Assembly: GCA_003254885.1 (NCBI GenBank)
Contig: QANT01000065.1
Location: forward strand, 1-42,115
Direction: 5' to 3'
DNA: 42,115 nucleotides
Source of the DNA: Purshia tridentata
Lineage: Eukaryota; Streptophyta; Magnoliopsida; Rosales; Rosaceae
In this document: positions 1 through 11,082 of the stretch, one piece after another
Layout of the letters: every line of letters begins with the position of its first letter
How positions within the stretch are numbered: position 1 is the stretch's first letter
The notes under the pieces: generated by a model
What the model saw: the letters and a program-made list of their open reading frames with translations, nothing else
Told to the model about the DNA's origin: nothing
Databases searched by the model: none
Translations under genes and position numbers: made by a program

Positions 1-337
1 GTCAAACAAATAAAGCCCAAAACAAATGAGTTGTACATTTGTGACCTATTCTAAAAATCAAGTTCATTAGTTAGTAGTTAAACCTAAAAATTATGAGCAA
101 AACTGATTTTCTAAAAAGGTATTGAAACTTGGTATTTAATCCTAAATTTCTAAATTACAAATTTATGTGCAATAGAAAAATTATTTTTGCACCCATGTTG
201 ACACAATTTCACCATTATATGGGACTAAAACTAAGAAATAATAGTTATTGAAAGCAAAAAATCTCATGGCACGTGGGAGAGCTTAGAAGATTTTTGTTTT
301 ATTTTTTCTTTAGAAAATTTTTAAACATGCCTGGTAA
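1..337. other. AT-rich intergenic flank
   Basis: No open frame, RNA gene or recognisable repeat is visible. The stretch ends at the TAA (335-337) taken as the left target-site duplication of the Harbinger-type element. Confidence 0.6.
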
Positions 338-711
338 AACCCTCGCCAACGGTGATACCTAATATCTAATACCCAAAACTTATTTTTGCGTGTCAAATAG
401 TGTTTATTTTCAAAATTTGGGTATCACCCCCAAAATGGTATTAATATCAATGTATGAGAATTAATATTTTCCATCCACATTCTTAATCTTAAAATTGATT
501 AAGTGTCCATTAATTAAATATTTATAATATTTTACAGTTAACAATATTATAAAATTGTTAAACATTCAATTAGGCCTTCAAAATGACACTAATATTAATA
601 TTAAAATATTACAAAAGTTAAACACAACACAATTTATTTCATTTCACAATACAATAACATAAACAAACACATAAACTTAACTACATTGGGCGCACAAGCA
701 AACTACATATA

Positions 712-1165
712 CTAAACTACACTAGAGGCACAACGAAACTCAAGAACGATGACATAAGTTAAACAACTACGGGCGTTTACTGGTTGAGGGGTTCCGACTG
801 GTTTTGGGCTTCCCACTGGTAAAAGGTTCTCATGGGTGTGCATGTTAACATTCTTAAATCCTCCAAACAATGAGATATCTGGTTTGGCCTCACAATCGGC
901 ACATGGTTGAATATCTTTCTTGCATCTACATATAATTGGCCCTGAGTCTTTGGGTATTAGGGCGTTCGTATCTCTTTTTATATAATAATGGCACAACGGT
1001 GCTCTTTCATCAACACTGCATAAAAAAAATTGCATAATGGGATCGCTTTCAAACATTGCCGTACAAACCTTGCAATCTCGATCATGCTCATTAGGCTCAC
1101 ACTTGCAAACACTCTCATCGACAATTTGCCTTGAAGATGAAGCCCTGTTAGACGATTTTATGAGT
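712..1165 (-). CDS. Small cysteine-rich reading frame inside the Harbinger element, function unknown
   Basis: The minus-strand frame is open from about 1165 down to the stop at 712. The first ATG in frame is at 1056 and gives 114 residues. Read without regard to the ATG, it contains two similar cysteine clusters. The first, upstream of the ATG, is CxC-x8-CxxC (CKC...DCKVC). The second, around residues 43-55 of the ATG version, is CxC-x6-CxxC (CRC...PCADC). Such paired clusters resemble zinc-binding knuckles, but I recognise no family. A minus-strand TATA-like box (CTATAAATATC) lies about 30 bp upstream of the open frame, near 1191-1201. The frame is downstream of the transposase within the element. 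It could be an accessory element gene, captured host sequence or a chance frame. Confidence 0.3.
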
Positions 1166-1749
1166 TATGCTTGCCTACTAATAAAACCTTGATATTTATA
1201 GGGGAAAATTACATAGTTTCACCGATTGGATATGCGTAATAGATTCACAATAATACGAATCTCATATCTGAAATTATAGATTGGAGTGTAGGTCAGTATA
1301 TGGTCTTATCTTTGTGAACAGTGACATGGCCAGTCAAGTCAGGTCTTCCTTTTATCACGTGTTCTTGTCAATGTGTAGTTGTGTAATATCAAGTCACCAA
1401 TAAAACAAAGTTACTGATACTATTACAATAGTATAATACAAACACATAATTCCATAATAGAAATTAACAACAATACATGATACATGATGAGGATTAACCT
1501 AATAGTACATAGTTGAAACAACACTTATCAGCCTTACTTATAATCTCATTCATATGATGCATTTCCCACTTGGACCCATATGTACTCAATCAAATTTTCC
1601 TTCAAGGATGCATTTGCATGAATTTTCCTAAGCAAATTGCAACGAGCATTCCGTTAAAGTAAAGATGATGGAGGCCTACCTTTTATGCTTGGTTCCACAC
1701 CATCATTCTTTACTTATGCCCTTTTAATCGTCTCTTTCATGTCGTACAC

Positions 1750-2866
1750 TTACTATGCTGGATCATCATCTAATTGCTCATCCTAGACAATCATATTATG
1801 TAATATTATGCACGCCTTCATGATATAACTTATATTATCAGGATCCCAAATCGGAGCCAGTCGTTTGATAATCTGCCATTGGGCCTTTAAAATCTCGAAT
1901 GCGCTCTCAACATCCTTACGGAAGCTTTCTTGTCTCGTCGAAAACAATTGGTGATGCTTAGATACCGGATTTCGTATTGCTGAAATTAGTGTCGCCCACA
2001 GAGGGTAGATCCCATCAGCAAGATAGTATGAGATTTTGTATTCTACATCTTTGACGATATATTTCACCCTGTGGGCTCTTCCAGATATCTTTGCATCAAA
2101 GAGATGTGAGCAGTCCAACACGATAATGTCATTGAAGGACTCCGGGGATCCGAAGTTTGCATGCCAAATCCACGTGTCTTATGAGGCAACTGCTTCCAAA
2201 ATGAAGGTCAGTGTATGGTAGTGCCCACGATAGTGTGCTTGCTCAGCCATTGGGCAATTTTGCCAAACCCAATGCATGTAGTCTAAGCTTCCAATCATTC
2301 TTGGAAATCCTCTTTGGCACCCTTAAGCATGAGTCTTCTCATATCCTTTAAATGAGGTCTGCAGAGATACCCCTCCTCATATACGTGGGCAATGGCTTAG
2401 ATGAACCTATATAATGTCCCCTTCATGGTTCTCTCGCCGATGGTTAGTAGCTCCGCAACCTTATCGAATGGTTAGCCATACGCCATCAATCTTAATGCTG
2501 CTGTCACCTTCTGATGGGGGTGCAACCAAGTCCACCGGTTGCATTAGGTAGGGATTGGAACCATGCATCATGGGCATAGACACTGTCCATAATGTTATTG
2601 AATAGTGTTCGATGCATACGGTATCGTCTTCGAAACGTCACAGTGTCTTCAATTGGAGCAAGAATGAAGTAATTCTGTATTAGTCGGTCATTAGTGCCTT
2701 CCCTATCTCGATGTGTGTACCGTCGAGAGTATGACATTAGGATTGCCTGCCCGACCCACCTTCTCCCTTGTCGTACCCTTTCAGGAGTAGCGTCGAACTC
2801 TTTGAGTTTGACACAAGGAGGACTCAAAGATGAAGATGAAGACGATGAGTAGTTGAAAAGATTCAT
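1750..2866 (-). pseudogene. PIF/Harbinger transposase (HARBI1-like nuclease), broken
   Basis: The transposase would cut and paste the element through a DDE nuclease acting in the nucleus. The N-terminal part (2504-2866) has a serine-rich start and the family's conserved region with YRMHRTLFNNIM, then AWFQSLPNATGG. The C-terminal part (1783-2121) keeps LFDAKISGRAHRVKY, the second catalytic Asp region YYLADGIYPLWATLI, and the catalytic Glu region RKDVESAFEILKAQW. It also keeps IMKACIILHNMIV, which is highly characteristic of HARBI1-like proteins. Between them (2122-2503) the helix-turn-helix and first-Asp region is recognisable in pieces, with several stops and frame changes. A short acidic tail (DEQLDDDPA) follows after a stop. 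This is a clear pseudogene. Confidence 0.85.
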
Positions 2867-3001
2867 CGATGTTTTGATTGGATGCCAGTGTAACCTGGTT
2901 AAATAACAAGTATGTTAAATTCATTGGATGAAGTCGGTACAATTTATAGAGGATTCTTAATGAACAGTTCACGATTGTTTGAGACTATTCTACAGGGTAA
3001 T

Positions 3002-3108
3002 GGAGTAGTCATTTCCCATAGTCAGGGAGTAGTCATTTTGCCATGGTCAGGGAGCAGTTATTTCTTATGGTCAAGGAGTACTCATGTCATATGGTCAGGG
3101 AGTTTGCA
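3002..3108. repeat. About 25-bp tandem repeat, 4-5 copies
   Basis: The unit is close to GGGAGTAGTCATTTNCCATGGTCA and is repeated head to tail with small changes, between the transposase and ORF1 of the Harbinger element. It is a minisatellite with no coding sense visible. Confidence 0.75.
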
Positions 3109-3578
3109 CGTTTAGTGATATTAACTATAATTCAAATTCGGATACATAATTTAAATCCTAACAAACATGACTACAACATGAAACATAACTACAAAATGAA
3201 ATTCAAGTCCACAACATATTCAAAGATTAAAAATAATTATTAAAACCAAACAAAGTGCTAGTCATATTCTAGCTGTTTTGAGGGTACCCCGGGTATGACT
3301 GGTTGAGGTCTTGCAAATATGGGTAGTATTCGCCTAAAGTGTCGCCCGAGCTTGAGGTGGCACATGCACGTCTTTTTTTCAATTATTTCAGCTTGTCACT
3401 AAATGGGAGACATGTTGGTAAAGTATTTGTCCAAAATTTGCCATTCCTCCCATTCTATCGCCCTCTCAAGCTTCTCCTCCTTTCTTGCTTCCTTCGTTAT
3501 AGCTCTTGCTTTCCTCAGGCTCTCTTGTGCCGTCCATGCCATATCTCTTGCATCTTCCCTTTCTTGCCTCGCTCTTTC

Positions 3579-4440
3579 CTAGTCAAGTCTTATTTCTTCC
3601 TCCGCACGTGACTTGGCATTGAATTCATCAATTGCATCCAAAAGATGATGTTGGTGGGGTTCAGCTGCCTTGTTCCATTTCGCTCTATTTCTTCCTAATG
3701 GCCTTAGGCGTGGAGGGCCAACCGGTTGCCATGATGGCGGGTCATCATCTGACTCAAGCAGAACCTCATCTTGCTTATATAGTGTGTCATTAGATGGTGG
3801 TGTTTGATCACGGACCCGCACGACTGAGTTTGCAGTTGAGTACTTGGCACATTCTTTTAAGTCCTTCCAAATGTGGAACAGGCCAAACTTTTTCCCATGA
3901 AGACTTTTATAAAGTTTAAGTGCATCCGCAAACTACAAATATATATTCATGAAATAAATTAGGCTCAAAATTAAAAACATATTAGGCTCAAAATTAAACA
4001 TCTACTAGGCTCAAAATAAACATACTTTTATATTAGGCTCAAAATAAAAAATATGCATTCATGAAATAAAACTTACCACATCCTCATTGTTCGATTTGCT
4101 CTTACGGTCTCTTTCGACATTCATCAATACGGCATAAAATTTGTTAGAACCCCCAACAATGTCCTTCCACCATGATCTAGCTGGACCCAATGTACACTCC
4201 GTCAATTTGCCCAAATTACACTAAAAACTTGGTAACCTTCACCCTAGAAAATATCATTTTTTTGTTGTGCACCAAACTCCAAATTTGGAGACTTCTCTAG
4301 CCAAGCATCAACTCGAGTCACGTCTTCAAGTGTGGTCCAATTAAGACCTTTAGGTATATTGTGCTCACTAAATTTTGATGAATTGGTGTGTGAAAGAGAG
4401 TATGATGTGAGGAAAACTCTACCAAGAATGATGTATTTAT
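3579..4440 (-). pseudogene. PIF/Harbinger ORF1 (Myb/NAM-like DNA-binding partner of the transposase), broken
   Basis: ORF1 proteins of PIF/Harbinger elements help the transposase bind the element ends. The N-terminal piece (about 4244-4400) contains GLNWTTLEDVTRVDAWLE, the Myb/SANT-like start typical of these plant proteins. After stops, a middle piece and an intron-like segment with GT...AG borders (about 3938-4075), the C-terminal piece (3579-3940) has FHIWKDLKECAKY, PPRLRPLGRNRAK and a charged helix (NAKSRAEEEIRLD). The usual initiator Met before NSSKFSEHN is absent. A minus-strand TATA-like CTATAAATAC near 4432-4441 sits at the right place for its promoter. Plant annotations often mislabel such proteins as glutathione S-transferase T3-like. 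Confidence 0.75.
3955..4046. repeat. Short tandem repeat TTAGGCTCAAAATNAAA
   Basis: Four diverged copies of TTAGGCTCAAAAT(T)AAA with variable spacers lie inside the probable ORF1 intron of the Harbinger element. Confidence 0.7.
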
Positions 4441-5011
4441 AGAAATGTTGTGTTCTAGCCCTTACAAACATTAAGAGAATTTTTTTGAAATTTTTTTTTT
4501 TCGGATTTATCTGACATTTATTTCGAATTTTATATTAGTTATCATGTTTTTTACTTACAAAAAAAAAAAAAAAGAAGCAAGATCTAATCCGGGCCGTCAA
4601 ATTTCAATAGCCCACTAATCCATGCCGTTGATTTCATGCAAATTAATGAAGCGTTGCATTTGAATCTGTGTTGTTGGATCTGCAACGTACACCAGATCTA
4701 GCCTATCTGTGCACTTCATGCGAGTCAAGTGTGAAATTGAGAGGCAATTGCTGCTTATGGATCCCACATAAACAGCTCCTGTCGGCCACTTCAAGCAATT
4801 TAAGCCTCCTTCTCTCTCATCCTGTGGGCTCTGACTGGAGGGCCAGCTAGCTTTTGGTTGGGTATTGGTGGTACCCAAAATTGAGTACACATATTGGAGA
4901 TCAATTTTTTATAGGGTTCACATACCTACCTGTTGTAAGCAGCTGATACCTACATGATCCCCATAAATTGGGTTTGGGGATCAAATACCGGTGCTGTTGT
5001 AGACGGCCTAA

Positions 5012-6627
5012 GTGTACCAAATTATCTATGTTTGCACAATAGGAAAAATCTTTTTGCAAGGAGAGAAGAGGTATTGGTCAATATTGGAGATACTTATTTG
5101 GACAAATTAATTCAACATATGCGTATTGTTGGATATGGAACAATTAGAAAATAATCTCAAGATAAATAAACCGAAAGTTGAAATGTATATATTACTCAAT
5201 GTATAATAACAATGCAAGTACAATAATAATATGAAATGTACAAACTTAGAACTAGACTTAAATCCTACAGCAGAAAGTAAAAGAAATATAGATAGAGGCT
5301 TGCCTTGGCAATGTCTTAAGACATACTTCACCCTACTCATGTGCTTGTAGTTTCAATTGGGTGTCCGTCTCTCAAATACAACTATCTAATTTTAAGGAAG
5401 AGCACTCAAGCCTTGAATTCTGGCGAACTTTGATGTATTCTCTCTCAAGTATAAGACACTCTAATGATTCTAACAAGCTCCAAAAATTTCATGTTTTAAT
5501 ATCTAAACTAAGGTGTTACTTATAGAGATGAGAAGTCATCCCTATAAGTAAAAATGGTTGCACCATTTCACAATGAAAAGTCACACATTTTTGGTTTCAA
5601 ATGAAAGATAAATGGTTGCACCATTTCACAATGAAGGTGTAACCATTTCACAATGAAGAGTTACACGTTTTTAGTTTCAAATGAAAGATAAATTGTTGCA
5701 CCATTTGCACAATGAAGAGTTACACCTTTTGGTTCCAAACGGAAGGTAAAACCATTTCAAATTGAATAGTCATACCTTTTGGTTTCAAATGAAAGGTAAT
5801 ATCTCATCATAAAGAGAAGTAATACACCTTTCTATTTTTCTATTCAAACTTTCTAACGATAAAAAAAGAGCCAATTGACAGGCGCTCGATCTCATGTGTC
5901 AAGAGGCTACTACAAGCCAAGCAAGCACATGTCCAAACATACCCTTGCCAAACATTTATTTATCTGTAATTTACTTTAAAAACACACTTTGATAGAGCAG
6001 AGAAAGCAATTTCTAGCCAACCCCATGAGAGAATAGCCACAAGTGATGATTGTCTAAGTGAAAAGGCCAATTCGCAAGCGTGTCCTACATCAAAGGTGCA
6101 TAGTAATTAATAGATGGCATGTATGCTAAAAAAAAAATATACGCAATAGGAACAGCTGATAATATGAATTACGCTTGCGAAAAATATCAGTGTTTGCCCA
6201 ATAGATAGAGCGGGTCTTTGTCTCACATATTACACATCCTTAACTCCCTTAACTTAGTCTCATATATTAAACATCTTATAAAGTTCAAAGATGAGCATTA
6301 ATCCATGGATGGTGTTTCCTCCGAAAAGGAGCACAGAATCCAAAGAATTCTGAGCCACAAGTTTTCGACCATGTTTGATTCAGATTCAAAAAGGCTATCA
6401 GTTTTTTTGTGGAAGAATTCCAGACAGAATTGTCAGATATAGCAAAGGATCTGAAAATGAGTTAATTAACTTTGAGAATGCAAGCTCTCTCGCAAGAACA
6501 GCTTATGGTCGGCCACCCTTCATGTCCCTCTCCAATTTCCAAAATTGGATCTTTGCTCGTGATTCTCCATGATCAGGAAATAAGATTTAAAAACAGTTGC
6601 ACAAAACTGTCATTTTTTTATTTATTT
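5012..6627. other. Intergenic region with no gene recognised
   Basis: AT-rich sequence between the Harbinger element and duplicated segment A. Only short scattered open frames occur. A tandem repeat at about 5550-5810 is listed separately. The 5150-5560 part has LTR-leader-like composition, but I could not define ends. Nothing else is supportable. Confidence 0.5.
5550..5812. repeat. Degenerate tandem repeat, about 4 copies of 60-75 bp
   Basis: Copies share the modules GGTTGCACCATTTCACAATGAA, AGTCACAC or AGTTACACNTTTT, and GGTTTCAAATGAAAGATAAA in the same order. The copies differ by substitutions and by loss of modules. No coding potential is apparent. Confidence 0.75.
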
Positions 6628-7799
6628 GTTGAAAAGAGAATAAAGAGATCTCGAATTTTTTTTATTGTAAAAGGTATGATGAATACAAGCCAATTCATTT
6701 TGACGACATGTGAATTGTTTATATTTGGATAGTGTTATTTGAATTGGTTACTTTTGGATGGTGTTATTTGTTATGATTTGGATGATCTATTAAGATGAAC
6801 GAAAATACAGCCTCATTCGGTTGGCTTGTGCTTCACTGCAGCATACGTCTCCCTGTTTCAGAACCTTTCCACTAAATAGACATATTAAGCATTCATTTTT
6901 TTGGGTCATTCGATTTGCATTGAACATAATACACAAATTCGGTGACTGGCTAATGAATACTATCATCATAATCGGCATACCAGTACGGTTTACCGATTCT
7001 AGATATAGCTTCACCCAAAATTGAATATAATGAAGGAGAGCTTGTTAAAACGATATCATAGTCCAAAATACTCTTAAAACAAAAGTGATATTCCCATTAA
7101 TTTAGATTAGTCTATAACATACTGAAATAGAAAAGAAGACAAATAGTTCAAAAGTTAAAACAAAACTAAAATCTGATACTCAAGAATTCAAATATGGCAC
7201 GTCACTCTTAAAGAATCACACCCGGTTTACCTGGTTGCACCAACAGTTCTCCTAGCAGCATGTCACTTTAAAAATACCAAATATGCTTGAATTTAAAGGG
7301 CCTTTCTGCTCCTGCAAACACTATAGTTCCTTCCCAAGAAAAGTACAGAGAACTAAATTGTCCTTTTGACTATTTTTGAGAGTGGAGTTTCTATGACCTA
7401 CTGATATACACCATAAAACATAAATTAGGTCCAAGCAGCATAACTGTAGAATGTCACATACCAAAGCAGAGCCAAAAAAGAAAAAGAATCAATCAAAAAT
7501 ACATATTTTAATATCAAAATTTTAAAAATAAAGTCACCAGAAATATCCAATTATAAAACCAACCACAACTTCCTGTTAATGGAACCATAATGAAACATAT
7601 CTTATCAGAGCAACAACATGACACATTACAAATGCAATGCCACGCATTATATGTTTCTGTCAACACATTATATGCTTCTGTCAACAAGACATTAATAAAG
7701 CATATCCATATCAGTGCAACAAAATGTGACACATTACATGTCTGAAAGACTGAAACCCAGAAAATCAAAATTGGACCGTTGGTTGTTCCAATCTGATTT

Positions 7800-10700
7800 T
7801 GGAGATTACAATGCAGCTCCACCCTGGATTCTTCTCTAGGTCCTTTCCATTCAAAACTCTCCTTATCTCTTCTTCATCCCACTGCCCAACACTAGCTTGT
7901 GTACTACACAATAATAACACCAAACATTATAAAGTTCTAAGTCCAAAGCCTCTGGGCTGCACATTCCCCAAGTTCTCTGTGACAGAAAATTATAGATCCT
8001 GAAAGAAGAGCACCCCAAATCCTAAGCTATCATTTTCAAAATGAAAGACAATGCCTCTTTGAGCTTCCCAGATCGACACGAGATCAACAATACAAGTGTA
8101 ATGATCTAAACCATGTTCGATTCCAAACCTCCATTTCATGGAACAAAATGCTTCTCGGCCTTCACTCACAAGGCCAGAATGGCTACAAGCAGATAATAAG
8201 CTAAAAAGGTGACACTATTTGGTTTTATTCTTTCTCTTATCATTAGATAAAAAAGCTCTAGGATTCAAACCAAGCCCATGGTGTTGTATAATTTCTCGCA
8301 AGCGCACGAATCAATTGTGATATAGATATGTAAGAGCGAGGTCGGACCCACAGAGATTTGCTTTAGAAATTAATCTTTATCACCTATCTAAACCCTAATT
8401 AAAATTAGATGAAAGAATTAAATTAAAAGACAAACTGAATTTCATTGATCTAAACTGAAATTAAAAGACATGAAAGTAAACAAAAATATGAAGGGCCTAA
8501 AGGTTGTAAACAGACTTTGGAATACTAGGGATTCAATTTCACCATAACAATCTAATTGCATGAATTAAGCTAATTTATATCCAAATTCACCGACTCAAGT
8601 TCTAGGGTTTGTTCCTCCTCCTGTATGACTATCCATGATATGTGGTTTTAATCAAGTATTCAAAAAACATAATTTAACTATGATGTGTAGTCTAAATTAT
8701 CTATTCCAAATCCATTAGGCATAAGAAGAATAAATAGGAACCAAGTAACACTAACATGATGTGTGGCACATATTACCCTTCCTTTCACTAGTTCAGTTAA
8801 GAATCATATGATATGTATGTAAACTAACCAAGATATACTTATTCTAATAGTGGTCAAGCATGAAAACAAGCATATATATTCAATTAAGCATAAGTGAATG
8901 GAACCAGAAAACTGAATCAATTAAATCAAATAGAATTGCTAGGCTACATTGAAACCCTAGTTATAGAGTTTAGTTACACATTCTGAACATGGATACAAGC
9001 AAAATTAATTTTGAAAGACATCTGAAATTTAAGCTTGAATAACGGGAACCCTTGGAAAACCAATTCTGATGTTGAACTGCTCTTCTAGGCCTCCTTGCTT
9101 GCTGTTACTGTGACTAAGCTCCAAAAACGAGTTTTCTTTTAAAGGCTTGTGTAAGGATCCTTTTGTGGCCTTCTTCTCTTCCTTTTATAGTGTACAAATA
9201 GGGTTTTAGGGCTGCTGAAACAATTCCTAAAGCTCACACCAAAAATCAGGCCATTAAGGATTCCTTATGCTTGTAGGAAAAGGTTTCCTCAATCAATTCT
9301 ACTTCCAGCTGTCATAAGGAGATAAAATCAACTTAGGAATTCCATTAATTCAGCTATTAGGCCTTATTTAACTTCCCTAAATCACAAAACACATCCAAGA
9401 AGCATAAATTTCCGAATTGGTAAGTTTCCCCTTTTTGGTTCTTCAATTTTCGCACAAATTTCCTGATCTGACCAACTAACACTTAAACCAACATATCTTC
9501 CTCTAGAAAACTCGGAATCGAGATCCGTAAAATTCTCTAGAAAGCTAGCTTCCATGGCTTTCCAACCATATATGGCTCAACACCTAATTGGTACAGTTTA
9601 ATATGAAAAGTTGACTGTCTGCCAAGACCAATTTCACAAGTTTTTCCATGCTTCATAACTCTAAATGCATTCATTAAGCTCCTAGAATTAAATTACTGAA
9701 AACTAAACAAAAAAAGATTAAAACACACAAGTTTAACTCAAAAACAAAGCAATAAACTAAGAAAGAGAGATGTAAAATGAATGCAATTTTCAGAGTTATC
9801 ACATGGCTCCCATAGCCTTCAATCATTGATGTCCATGTAACTACACCTTTAATCAACATTTTATTAAAACACACTCTAGCTGTCGATATGCTACGACATC
9901 TTACATCTGTGTTTATTGTGGAGGTTACAAGATGAGTACTGCATTCTTATGCCTTGCAAAATGGTTTCCGAATTGCATAGCCATGAATTCCTTTACCCAT
10001 TTTGATTGAAAAATGGGTAAAGGAATTCATCAACAAGGTTTCCTAATATCTTAGCCCCGAGTTCAAGACCTGCAACTTGCATTTAGTGGAACAATCCAAC
10101 AGCCTCATTAAAATACCCATTTTGAATGAAGCAAGTAATGTTGTTTCTGTGAGGAATTTCTCTAAACAATTTAACTGAGTTTCATAAATCCCTCCATTTG
10201 GCATAAAAGTCCACCAAAGATGTCTGCAAATGTCATCACAAAGCCTACCTTTTATTGTCAAACAATTCAAGTTTTCAGGCCAGGGAAAGAATTCCATATT
10301 TGTCCAATGCTGATATAACCAGAGTTTGCCAAACAGTGCAAGTTTTCACCCTGGGAAAGAATCCCATATATGTCCAATGCTGATATAACCCGAGTTAATG
10401 CACCCAGCACTCATTGAACAAAACTCTTCCTTTAACAGCATCCCCTCTTGAAGAATTAAAGAAAATAAAAATTATTCCAAGAAACAACATCCCTTCAAGT
10501 TCGATGAAAAAAATCTTCGGACCGGTCAATGGTACCCAATTTAGCATACATTCTCAAGATTTGAGTTTTGCACAAATCCGTCATTAGTAAACCACTCTTA
10601 CTCACATAACCATGAAGTTGCATCCCATAACTTGAACTTTCAATGCCACAACATCCTTGCAACATGACCAACATGGTCATAAAATTTGGTTCCGACTCAA

Positions 10701-10860
10701 TTCTCATTTCATTGTACAAGCTAAATGCACAAGCAACACTTCCCTCAGAAAAAAACCCGGAAATCATCGACATCCAATAAACTAATGAAAGTTCAACATA
10801 AATAACTTTATTAGTAGGACTGTTTCCCACATCTCTAACCACCAGCAAATAAATGCAGCA
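7800..10860 (-). pseudogene. PPR protein gene remnant, copy A, interrupted by a solo LTR
   Basis: PPR proteins bind organellar RNA. On the minus strand, 10495-10860 encodes a clear PPR stretch: MSMISGFFSEGSVACAFSLY, then LHGYVSKSGLLMTDL, then ILRMYAKLGTIDRSEDFF. It then stops. Further down, near 9806-9874, FNKMLIKGVVTWTSMIEGYG is another repeat. It is cut by the solo LTR (8282-9801) and resumes beyond it. Near 7800-8050 the C-terminal E-type region (alanine-rich helix, then NPGWSCI) can be traced by comparison with copy B. Stops and frameshifts occur throughout. No complete reading frame remains in either copy, so the gene may have been broken before duplication. Confidence 0.75.
8282..9801 (-). 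mobile_element. Solo LTR, 1520 bp, probably Athila-type Ty3/gypsy
   Basis: The insertion is bounded by the 5-bp target duplication CATGG (8277-8281 and 9802-9806). It begins TG and ends CA: TGTTGTATAATTTCTCGC at the left and TTTTCAGAGTTATCA at the right. Copy B of the duplication has the uninterrupted site (CCCATGGCTCCCATAGCC near 35410), which proves an insertion. On the minus strand it starts TGATAACTCTGAAAATTGC and has a TATA-like CTATAAAAGG at 9181-9190, so the LTR most likely reads on the minus strand. No internal domain is present, so this is a solo LTR formed by LTR-LTR recombination. The Athila label rests on length and the terminal sequence as I remember it. Confidence 0.8.
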
Positions 10861-11082
10861 CAAGGGAATAGTTGAAAAATAAGAATGTGAAAAACAAAAG
10901 TAGAATTTATTTTTCAATAAATGTATATTCTCTTAAGTCTGATGCTTTAAAAGAGATTCATGCAAAAGAAACCAATACCAATCCATGTAAAATGTAGAGT
11001 AAAAAACAAACATATATGTAGAGTCAAATAATCAGACAAAGAGGGTCTCTATGTAAAGCAGGATATGTACAGAAATGATTAT

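Larger units (their letters stand above)
338..5008 (-). mobile_element. Degenerate PIF/Harbinger DNA transposon, about 4.67 kb
   Basis: Both protein classes of the PIF/Harbinger superfamily are present on the minus strand: a Myb/NAM-like ORF1 remnant (about 3579-4440) and a DDE transposase remnant (about 1750-2866). The proposed ends are imperfect inverted repeats. The left end from 338 reads AACCCTCGCCAACGGTGATA. The reverse complement of the right end at 5008 begins GGCCGTCTACAACAGCACCGG. Both are flanked by TAA (335-337 and 5009-5011), matching the 3-bp TAA/TTA target duplication known for the superfamily. Stops and frameshifts in both genes show the copy is dead. The exact ends are judged by eye, because the inverted repeats are diverged. 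Confidence 0.72.

Noticed and set aside
6371..6572. A 65-codon open frame with protein-like composition
   Set aside because: No motif recognised, no promoter or conservation evidence, and it is close to the expected chance length.
8255..8285. A tRNA B-box-like GGATTCAAACC
   Set aside because: No A-box or cloverleaf; the sequence is the reverse strand of PPR coding sequence and recurs in copy B.
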